From Primula veris (lineage: Eukaryota > Streptophyta > Magnoliopsida > Ericales > Primulaceae), in contig OY821744.1 of assembly GCA_963682055.1 (NCBI GenBank), positions 24,218,967-24,282,966 of the forward strand: a stretch of DNA of 64,000 nucleotides. The letters run 5' to 3'. Position numbers and translations under genes: made by a program. Of this stretch, positions 55,308 through 64,000 are shown one piece after another (position 1 is the stretch's first letter; every line of letters begins with the position of its first letter). The notes beneath the pieces were generated by a model. It was not told the DNA's origin, did no database searches, and saw nothing but the letters and a program-made list of their open reading frames with translations.

Positions 55308-55635
55308 TGTCTTCTCTCTCTATCTCTCCGTTCTATGTATGTATTTATGTATTCGATGCATATATGTATATATATATATATATATGTATGTATATATGTG
55401 TGGCTGTGTATGTATGTAGATATATATATATATATATTTAGGTATTAGCTAACTAATTTACTAACTAGTCCACCTATTTATTACACTGTACCAATCACCC
55501 TCACAACTATTATATACACCCAATTTCATATCACACATGTACATTTCACATAAATACGTAATCACACACAAAACTAAATATCACTATGTTATTACTAAAA
55601 TTAATAATAAAGTACAAAATTTCCGAGACGTTACA
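55308..55635 (-). repeat. Tekay-type 3' LTR, truncated to 328 bp
   Basis: On the minus strand it starts TGTAACGTCTCGGAAATTTT, preceded by the polypurine-containing AATTCTTTTAAGTTGTGGAG. It matches the first 328 bp of the full LTR at 59920-62175 with about six substitutions and a difference in the TA microsatellite. It ends abruptly where block B host DNA begins. Confidence 0.88.
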
Positions 55636-58600
55636 TTCTCCACAACTTAAAAGAATTTCGTCCCGAAATTAAGCACATACCCGAATCAATAAATAAGTCT
55701 GGATACTTAGCACGAATCTCCAGCTCACGTTCCCATGTTGCCTCTTCGGTCCCATGGTGACTCCATAATACTTTCACCAAAGGAATAACGCGCCTTCGTA
55801 GTACTTGCTCACGTCTATCAAGTATACGGACCAGACGAACCACATAAGAAACGTCCTCATGTACTCGAAGATCAGAAAAATTCAGAATATGAGATGGGTC
55901 TGGCTCGTACTTCCGGAGCATCGAAACATGAAACACTGGGTGTACATTCGCCAATTGCGGTGGCAAAGCTAACTGATAGGCCAGATCACCAATTCTCTCC
56001 AAAATCAAGAAAGGTCCAATAAACTGTGGTGACAACTTCCCACGCCTCCCAAAACGCATAATGTCCTTACGCGGCAATATTTTAAGGAACACATGATCAC
56101 CCACCCCAAACTCCAACGGTCGCCTTCGTCTATCCGCGTAACTCTTTTGACGGCTTCTCGCTGTCTCTAGCTTTTACTTAATCAAAAGAATCTTCTCTGT
56201 AGTCTCTCGAACCACATCTGGTCCTAACAATGACGATTCATCGGCCTCCGTCCAACACACAGGAGATCTACAAGGTCGCCCATATAGGGCCTCATAAGGG
56301 GCCATCTCAATGCTCGAATGATAACTATTATTATACGCGAACTCAATCAACGCCACATGTTTCTCCCAACCCCCACCAAAATCAAGTACACACGCACGAA
56401 GTATATCCTCCAAAGTTTGGATAGTCCTCTCCGACTGCCCATCAGTCTGAGGGTGATATGCCGTACTCAAATCTAGTTTCGTCCCTAACGCCTTCTGAAG
56501 GCTCTGCCAGAAACGAGACACAAACCAAGGATCACGATCAGACACAATAGAAACTGGGACGCCATGTAAGAGAACAATCTCACAGACATAAAGCTCGCAT
56601 AGTTGCTCGACTTTGTCGCTAACACGCATCGGGAGAAAGTGGGTCGATTTTGTCAACCGATCCACTACGACCCATATCGCATCTTTCCCCCTACTAGATC
56701 TCGGCAACCCCACTACTAGATCCATAGTTATACGTTCCCACTTCCACTCGGGTATAGGCAAAGGTTTAAGCAACCCTCCCGGCCTCTGATGTTCTATCTT
56801 CACCTGCTGACAGGTAAGACATTTACTAACAAAGTCCGCCACATCCTTTTTCATTCCACTCCAATAAAACTGTTGAGCTAGGTCGTGGTACATCTTGGTA
56901 CCACCAGGATGAACTACCAATCTAGAATGGTGGAATTCTCTCATAACCTCCACGTGCATACTCATAGGTACAAACAAACGACCAATAAATCTCACTCCGC
57001 CATCTGAGCCAATCTTCCATCTGTCGAGTTCCAACTCACTCGAAACTTTAACTCGTAAGTCTCTAGATTCCTCGTCCCCTTGTTGGGCCTCAATTACCCT
57101 CGAGACTAATGACGGTTGCACCTTCACCGAGAACAACACGGTTGAATTTTCTTCTTCACCCACTTCCAAGTCGAATTCGTTAAGAACATTTAGCATACCC
57201 CATTCATTAACAGCTACGCATGCCAAAGAACACCTAGTCTTGTGACTGAAGGCGTCCGCCACCATATTTGCTTTACCGGGATAGTATTGTAAGTCGAAGT
57301 CATATTGCTCGAGATACTCCATCCACCTCCTCTGTCTTAAGTTTAGGTCACGCTGGGTGAAAATATACTTGAGACTCTTGTGATCCGAAAACACGTTGAA
57401 TTTCTCTCCAAACAAGTAGTGCCGCCAACACTTCAAAGAAAACACCACTGCAGCCAACTCGAGATCATGAGTGGGATAATTCTTCTCATGGACCTTTAAC
57501 TGTCGGGACGCATAAGCAACAACCTTGCCATCTTGCATTAAAACTGCTCTGAGACCTTCCTTCGAGGCATCACAATAAACACTATACTCCACACCTCGTT
57601 CTGGGATGATGAGAATAGGGGCAGAAGTTAGGCGACCCTTCAATTCCTGAAAAGAAATCTCACACTTTTCGTCCCATTCGAATTTAACGCCTTTCTTCGT
57701 TAGTCGAGTTAATGGACCTGCCAAACGAGAGAAATCTTGTACGAATCTTCGATAATAGCCCGCAAGTCCCAAAAAACTTCGGATCTCGAACACACTTCTT
57801 GGTTGCACCCAATCAGTTACCGCCTTGATCTTAGAAGGATCAACCGATACTCCACCTGTAGACACTACGTGGCCAAGAAACTTCACCTCGGACATCCAAA
57901 ACTCGCACTTGGAAAACTTAGCATAGAGCTTGTGCTCTCGTAAAAGAGTAAGCACAATACGAAGATGATCCCTATGTTCTTTCTCAGATGAAGAGTATAC
58001 CAGAATATCATCCACAAACACCACGACAAACTTATCCAGAAAGGCTCTAAAAACACGGTTCGTCAAGTCCATAATAGCAGCAGGTGCATTCGTTAACCTG
58101 AATGGCATCACTAGAAACTCATAATAACCATACCGAGTACGAAATGCAGTCTTAGGAATATCCATCTCACGAACTCGAAGTTGATGGTACCCTGAGCGAA
58201 GATCAATCTTCGAAAAACACTTCGACCCTTTCAGCTGATCGAAGAGGTCATCGATTCGTGGCAGGGGATACTTATTCTTTATCGTAACTCGATTCAGCTT
58301 ACGATAATCAATACACATACGCATACTACCATCCTTCTTCTGGACAAATAATGTTGGCAAACCCCACGGAGACACTGGGACGTATAAATCCTTTACCCAA
58401 CAAATCATCCAACTATTTCTTTAACTCTTTCAGTTCAGCTGGCGCTAAACGATAAGGAGCCATAGCAACAGGAGCAGTCCCTGGTGCTAAGTCAATAGAA
58501 AACTTCACCTCACGCTGAGGAGGAAGTTCAACAAGATCATTAGGAAACACATTGGAAAACTCACACACCACCGGAGGTAGCTCGACATCGGTAGACACTT

Positions 58601-59400
58601 CATCACTAACCGATAAGCTAGCTAATAACCCACCCAAGTCATCAACAATGTTCCACAACGGAGAAAAACGACTACCTCGGTCCCCAGAGAAAATAATGCG
58701 ATCACCAGAAGGAGTAATAAAAGATACACGTCTACGCTCACAATCAATAATGGCCTGGAAGAAAGATAACCAGTCCATACCAAGAATAACATCAAAGCTA
58801 GTCATATCAAGCACAAGAAAGTCGAACACAAAAGGGTGTTCAGAAATATAAAGCACACAGTCACGACATATGCGATCAAGCGGAACACAACCATGAATAG
58901 GAGTTTCAACCAAAATAGCAGGATCCTGAATACTGAATAATAAACCCATAGATGAAGCAAAACGAGAGGAAATAAATGAACAAGAAGTGCCAGTATCAAA
59001 TAATACATTAGCCCAAGAAGAGCTAACGGGTAATGTACCTCGAATAACTGAAGGTTCACCCCTGTCAGCATTAACTTGAGGCAGGGCGAACACACGAGCT
59101 TGAGTACCCTGAGAAGATTGAGAAGACTGGTGCTGCTGATAACCACCACGACTTGAACTCTGAAAACCACCGCGAGTTGCTATAGAATTATGAGGAATAG
59201 GAGCCTTAGAACCGGAATAATAAGGCGCAATCGAATAGTTCTGAGTAGTTGGAGTAGTACGAATAGGAGCTGAGGAAATGGCACTAGTTCCCCTAGACAT
59301 GCACTGACTCTGAAGATGTCCTAAACCACCACACTTATGACACTTAGCCCTAGGACAGTCTCGAACCCTATGAGCCCGAGAACCACCTTAACACTTAAAA
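55636..59400 (-). pseudogene. Tekay-type chromovirus gag remnant and pol
   Basis: Minus strand, in order: a single zinc knuckle CHKCGGLGHLQSQC (59342-59301), with TAA 59390-59388 just upstream; protease VLFDTGTSCSFISSRFASS; a nonsense TAG at 58413 and a frame change near 58385; RT ([51 protein letters not shown]); RNase H ([20 protein letters not shown]); integrase ([42 protein letters not shown]); TAA at 56171; then an integrase tail and chromodomain-like end (VLWSHHGTEEATWERELEIR, YPDLF). RT before integrase plus a C-terminal chromodomain places it in the chromoviruses, Tekay/Del group. Gag upstream of the knuckle is missing. It is dead. Confidence 0.9.
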
Positions 59401-59904
59401 ATGATACCATATACACATGGCATACAGAGTACAACGAAAACATGAAACAAACTAAACGCCTACAAATCCTACTTGTCTACACAAATATCAATCCTTCTTA
59501 ACCCGTCGTAATTTAGTTTCATTCACTAACAATCATAAAAACAATCCGTTAGAAGGCACCACCACAATCATCGATCAATACATGTAGCACATAAAAAATA
59601 TTCCTATATAATCACACCACGAGTAACACACAACTGGATACAAAATATGTCCACCAACTAAAACCGTTCATATTCAACAAACACGAAACCGTTTAACAAG
59701 AACCATATATACACCCATTAAAACGGATCAACTCACAATACAATATAAGTCAACCAAACTTGAATGTAAATAAACAACCAAATACACCACATGGATTTTG
59801 AAAAATGCAGATTTTCTTAAAATGTCTTACACCACCAAGTATCACCCGTCCCCGTGTGTGCCTATCCTACCCAACAGGCAACCAAGTTAATCGGAACCCG
59901 GTTA
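59401..59904 (-). other. Tekay leader with most of gag deleted
   Basis: About 500 bp separate the PBS from the knuckle. A Tekay Gag would need well over 1 kb here. No Gag-like frame is visible, so an internal deletion is inferred. Confidence 0.65.
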
Positions 59905-59916
59905 GCTCTGATACCA
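59905..59916 (-). promoter_or_regulatory. Primer-binding site (initiator-Met tRNA)
   Basis: Minus-strand TGGTATCAGAGC lies three bases after the LTR end (GCGTGACA). It is the standard tRNA-iMet primer-binding site of chromoviruses and fixes the true right LTR as 59920-62175. Confidence 0.9.
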
Positions 59917-59919
59917 AGC

Positions 59920-62175
59920 TGTCACGCCCCGGATTTGGGTAAACCCGAGTCGTGAATTTAAAAGAAAATAAAACGGGAAAAAATTTTAAAAACGAAACAT
60001 GCAAAATGACATTCGATAATATGCTAATCAATAGAACCAAATAAATACTTCAGGCCATGCCGATATTCACATTTGATTCACCAAATTGGCCTAAGGGTAG
60101 CCAACGGTGTTCAAATGTGACAACACAAACAAAACAACACGTTTTAGAAAATTTCGGCATGAGCTTTGCGCATCTATATGTTTCTAATAAATTAGACCTG
60201 TCTGAAACAACACATAACAAAATCGCAACGCGATTACCAAATAATCCAACAAGGATAAATCAAATCCAACACAGCTAACGTTCTATAAACTAGCGTAATC
60301 TAAAATATACAAATGCACGAGATAAGTTACTCCAACCAAAAGAAAATTAATCTCGCATAAAACGCTTACTAGGCCAACAAGGCTCAAAATGAGATAATGC
60401 CAAAATGAACAAAAAACAAATCTAGCATGCGCGCGATCACGTGTAATATGATAATGAGCTTCATGCAAGCACTCTAAACTTCGCCACCATCTATGCCAGC
60501 ACCTGTACATCGATCGTGAACAAAATGTACAGAAAACAAAGAAAGGAGGTAAGAAAACAATCTCGCATTAAAAACGGCGCGTACTACTAAGCATGCACAC
60601 ACAATCCTAACATGGCAAATATGATATCTGGCAAATAATGACAAAGGTAATTGCACGAAAAACACATCAACAAATATAACTCGCAACACAAGTAAATGAA
60701 CATATAATCAAGATCAACTGAATTAATAATAAAACAAAATAAAACAAAACAAAATAAAACAAGACTCAACGAAACACAAAGTTGGGATTGCCTCACATGT
60801 ACCCAATTTTAGAGCCACTCTGCTTTAGGACCTAAAGTGCAATGGTTCCCTCACCCATATTCTGACACTAACATGTGACCAAAAGATATGGGGCCGGCTT
60901 TAAGGGGACTAACCCTATGATACCGATATACCTAATCCTTGCGCAAGTTTCCGGGATCTCACCGTAAGCTGACACAGCTCCGCCTTAACACTTGGTACTG
61001 CAATCCCTAAAATAAATATAAAAGACTCCGAATACCAAACACGAAAACAGTAAACTCCAAAATAAAACATAAAACACACTTTATAATATTTGATGTAATT
61101 AGATAAACACATCACCACAAAAATATACACGGTATCACCACAAGAGTATACACGATATCACCACTAACACACTTTCACCACTTTCACGATTTTAAAAGAT
61201 TTAATTAAATAACACATTTAAATCACCCTTTTTTTTTCCGCAATTCATTTTTATAATAAAAATAGTAAAATCGCTATACACAATATAATCACCATAAAAA
61301 TAACGATGCGAAACCGTTACACAATAACATCATGCAATACACACTAACCATTTCACATAACCTAGCATACAACAAACAACACACAAAAACCGCCTTTAAA
61401 GCGAAACCATATTCTTCCCCCTTACCTACACAAACGAGAGCTCGTTTGTCAAATACTCCCAAACTCAAGCCGAAAACCCAACGAACAGTTAGAACCAGAT
61501 CTGAACAGCCCAATAACGGTCCTTAAACAGTCCCTAAACGTAATTAAAATGAGCTACGGATTAATATAAAAGCACCTAATTCGGATTATAGCAATTATTC
61601 CCAAAAATGGGTTTTTATAAAAGTTAAAATCAGATGAAACGGTTTACACGGATAGATAACTCTCGAAAAATAGGCTAAGAAAATATATTTGATTGTCGAA
61701 AACGGACCCATGATGACCTCGGAATCGGCTCCCGAAGTTGCTGCCCAAAAACCCTAAACCGCATCCACTACCGCCACCTACCACCACAGCCTAGCCGGTC
61801 ATTGGAGTCGGCTGCCACGTCGCTGACTTCGGTCACTCTCCCTCCGTCTTGTCTTCTCTCTCTATCTCTCCGTTCTATGTATGTATTTATGTATTCGATG
61901 CATATATGTATATATATATATATATATATGTATGTATATATGTGTGGCTGTGTATGTATGTAGATATATATATATATTTAGGTATTAGCTAACTAATTTA
62001 CTAACTAGTCCACCTATTTATTACACTATACCAATCACCCCCACAACTATTATATACACCCAATTTCATATCACACATGTGTATTTCACACAAATACGTA
62101 ATCACCCACAAAACTAAATATCACTATGTTATTACTAAAATTAATAATAAAGTACAAAATTTCCGAGACGTTACA
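59920..62175 (-). repeat. Tekay-type 5' LTR, full length (2256 bp)
   Basis: On the minus strand it begins TGTAACGTCTCGG and ends CCGGGGCGTGACA, so the ends are inverted TGTAACG/CGTGACA. Its first 326 bp match the truncated left LTR. Short open frames inside (for example 61289-61513 and 60283-60796 minus) are not considered genes. A TA microsatellite lies at about 61905-61975. Confidence 0.85.
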
Positions 62176-62706
62176 ATGTAGGCATGTAAATTACTTGTCG
62201 GGGGTGACCAATGATCATCTGTTGATGCCCATACTGAACCTGAGGTCCGTTTGGATGAAAATACCCCAGTGGTGATTGAATATGTGAAACTTGTGGATTA
62301 TAAATAACGGACTGGGGTGAGTATGGGGGTCTCACCCAAATAGGCATCCCATGTATATGTGGAATAGCAAGAATTTTAGATGGAAAATAAAAAGACCCAT
62401 CTCGATACTGGAGAAACATGTTGTAGAAATACCACGTTCTAGTGGTTGTAACACGATCACATAACCGAAGATCAATAGTAATCGTATTTCGCCATTACTA
62501 TGAATATATAATTATGTATACAGATTGAGATGTAAAAATAGATTTTATTAATAATGAATTTCGTTAATTACAAAAAAGTCATTTACAATCCTTTAATTAT
62601 AGAAAGTGATAGCTTAATGTCACTCAAATTCGACGTAAAATAAACTTTGCTGATATTGCAATCAAATACTTGCTTATCTGCAAATACAAATATATTCAAT
62701 ATATCC
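62176..62706. repeat. Duplicated block B, copy 2 (right part)
   Basis: It matches 19143-19667. It begins immediately after the Tekay LTR. The roughly 410 bp at 18732-19142 and the 10550-10655 stretch of copy 1 are missing here. Confidence 0.85.
62178..62419 (-). pseudogene. Gene fragment resembling a PABP-interacting (CID-type) protein, copy 2
   Basis: The minus strand reads FLQYRDGSFYFPSKILAIPH, VRPPYSPQSVIYNPQVSHIQ and VQYGHQQMIIGHPRQVIYMP, then stops. It is diverged from 19029-19380. Its C-terminal YKGRE part is lost at the Tekay insertion. Assignment tentative. Confidence 0.42.
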
Positions 62707-63000
62707 CCTTAAGTTGGGGTGTGCAATGATAAAACACCCAATTTGGATAATAAATTGGTAAAATTAGATGCACCTAAAATTTTAGTGAACAAATCAGCAA
62801 AGATTATTTGTAGTATAAACATGTGAAAGATGAACAGTGTTATTTTGAATTTTCTCTTTTATAAAATGACAATCTAGCTCCTTTAATTTTTTTTCATGAT
62901 TAACGGGATTATAATTGACTAATGCTAAAACAGACTTACTATCTGTATAAAGAACAACATGATCAGTATGATTAATATTAAAATCTTTTAATGAGCCGAT
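62700..63000 (-). pseudogene. Copia RNase H C-terminal fragment
   Basis: The minus strand reads VVLYTDSKSVLALVNYNPVN and HEKKLKELDCHFIKEKIQNN, then TVHLSHVYTTNN, the end of a Copia RNase H. After a stop, AACTTAAGGGGATATATTG resembles a polypurine tract and LTR start, so 62530-62706 may be the LTR beginning. It is the complementary half of the fragment at 19659-20200. Confidence 0.75.
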
Positions 63001-63048
63001 TCGCTATATAGAATCTCGGTGCTTGTGTTGTTTATTGAGCCGATTCGT
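62990..63048. repeat. Isolated monomers of the 44-bp repeat
   Basis: GAGCCGATTCGCTATATAGA and the following TTGTTTATTGAGCCGATTCG form one full and one partial unit of the 28684-29012 repeat, ending at 63048. Confidence 0.85.
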
Positions 63049-63385
63049 ACATTGTTTTTGTTTTGTTTGGGTTTGCTTTTGAATACAGGTTCCGTTTTGA
63101 GCTCGTGAGGACCCGACCTTCGTAGGGGAATAGGCGCTTGACTGTTCTTCTTTTGAACTTTATCTTGAACTGTCCTAATATTGTTAAAGATTGTATCGTA
63201 AAACATCTTCCGTTATAAATATGTAATATGATTGAATCATTGTGGTATATAATAGTTTCTTTCCCCCTGTATGAGTTACATTTGAAAATGAGAAATAATT
63301 TTTTTTTTGATTTTTTTTTATATCTCATGTCTCGGGTTTCGTGTAAAAATCTGGGATGTGACCGATGGTATCTGAGCTAACCAAG
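63049..63385 (+). repeat. LTR 3'-end remnant with primer-binding site
   Basis: CTGGGATGTGACC at about 63350 is followed by TGGTATCTGAGCTAACC, a one-mismatch version of the tRNA-iMet PBS TGGTATCAGAGC. The preceding 300 bp are therefore probably the end of an old plus-strand LTR, cut on the left by the 44-bp repeat. No gag follows. Confidence 0.5.
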
Positions 63386-63447
63386 TTCGAGCACTTTGGT
63401 GACTGTGGGAGTTGTCTTTTCAGATATCTAGAGATGTGGTAACGTTG

Positions 63448-63970
63448 GGAGTAGGGCTGCGATCGTGTTAGGTTCGTTTGCTTGCTAGGTTCGTTCGTGT
63501 TCGGTTCGTGTTCGTTACGAACATCTGAATCGCGTTCATGATCGTTCGTTAAAAAATAAAAATTGTTCGTGATCGTGATCGTGTTCGGTTCGTTCGTTAA
63601 ATTGATTTTTTTTAATAAACCTGAAAATGATTATATATTTTTTTAAATTTGGAAAAAAAACAACCACATATCATTGAGAATGTAATAAAACTTATAAAAT
63701 ATGGTTAAAGTTTAAAAAACAATATTTAAATACATATATGTGTATATATACACTTATATTTCTATATATATAAAAATTAATTTAACATCAATATTTTTAA
63801 TTTAACGAACACGAACGTTAAAGAACCGAGCAAATGTATGTTCATGTTCGGTTCATTTACGGAACGAACAAAATATTCTTGTTCATATTCGGTTCATTTA
63901 AGAAACGAACGATCATGAACCGAACAGTTAACGAGCCGAACGCGAAATGTTCGTGAACTGTTAGGAGTAG
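63448..63970. mobile_element. GTTCG-rich palindromic repeat, non-autonomous element
   Basis: The left side is rich in GTTCGTTCGTGTTCGGTTCG. The right side is rich in the reverse complement (AACGAACACGAACG, AACCGAAC). The middle is AT-rich, so the whole can fold back. GGAGTAG at 63448-63454 and 63964-63970 could be a target-site duplication. No coding content. The superfamily is uncertain (hAT-like or other). Confidence 0.45.
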
Positions 63971-64000
63971 ATTTCTAGCATTTAGGGTGTCCTTGAATTT

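Noticed and set aside
60283..61513. Several minus-strand frames of 60-80 codons, Cys/Leu/Val rich
   Set aside because: They lie inside the Tekay LTR and show no conserved family features.
61850..62175. 326-bp right LTR as a complete short LTR pairing with 55308-55635
   Set aside because: The tRNA-iMet primer-binding site and inverted TGTAACG/CGTGACA ends show that the true LTR runs to 59920; the short match only reflects truncation of the left copy.

Overview
This is an AT-rich window of plant nuclear DNA, most likely from an angiosperm. The evidence is plant LTR-retrotransposon lineages (Copia, Tat-type and Tekay-type Ty3/gypsy), plant CACTA and MULE MITEs, L1-like LINE debris, a plant-type PABP pseudogene and GT-AG exon structures. 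I see no intact conventional host gene, no rRNA and no convincing tRNA. The species cannot be named from sequence alone.

Layout, left to right. 1-3772 is the first copy of a near-identical duplicated block (second copy 29501-33287, about 29.5 kb away). It carries a proline-rich broken ORF, a 21-bp minisatellite, T-rich DNA and exon-like fragments. 3773-8734 is intergenic, with a 375-bp fold-back MITE flanked by a 9-bp target-site duplication and a LINE scrap. 8735-10655 is block B, which recurs diverged at 53137-55307. Into block B is inserted a complete 8.07-kb Copia element (10656-18726, TSD TCTAA) whose gag-pol frame has four nonsense codons. 18727-22640 holds a fragment resembling a PABP-interacting protein, a Copia RT/RNase H fragment and a LINE 3' half. 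23263-27902 holds an unidentified split gene (five phase-compatible exons), interrupted by a PABP C-terminal pseudogene on the other strand. 28684-29012 is a 44-bp tandem repeat.

33288-50386 is a 17.1-kb Tat-lineage Ty3/gypsy element. It has 569-bp LTRs, a tRNA-Asp-type PBS, a frameshifted gag, and a pol with two RNase H domains. Downstream come a 38/48-bp composite tandem repeat and then a long antisense region. A second PBS and truncated gag follow the right LTR. The antisense region is the most interesting part of the window. It holds a spliced gene resembling the 'putative gypsy type transposon' family (PF04195) plus six compact coiled-coil ORFs, each with a TATA-like box 49-125 nt upstream of its ATG and several with an AATAAA downstream. 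The element therefore looks like a sense gag-pol unit joined to an antisense gene cluster.

50869-53136 carries exons paralogous to the 23.6-kb gene. 53137-55307 is block B copy 2, with two CACTA MITEs nested one inside the other. 55308-62175 is a minus-strand Tekay-type chromovirus with a 2.26-kb 5' LTR, a 3' LTR cut to 328 bp and most of gag missing. 62176-64000 repeats the fragment resembling the PABP-interacting protein, then has Copia RNase H debris, an LTR/PBS remnant and a GTTCG-rich palindromic repeat.

The genes do not form a host pathway. They form layers of transposons in duplicated host-gene debris, and insertions present in only one copy of a block give their relative order. All identifications come from reading motifs by eye; no database search was run.
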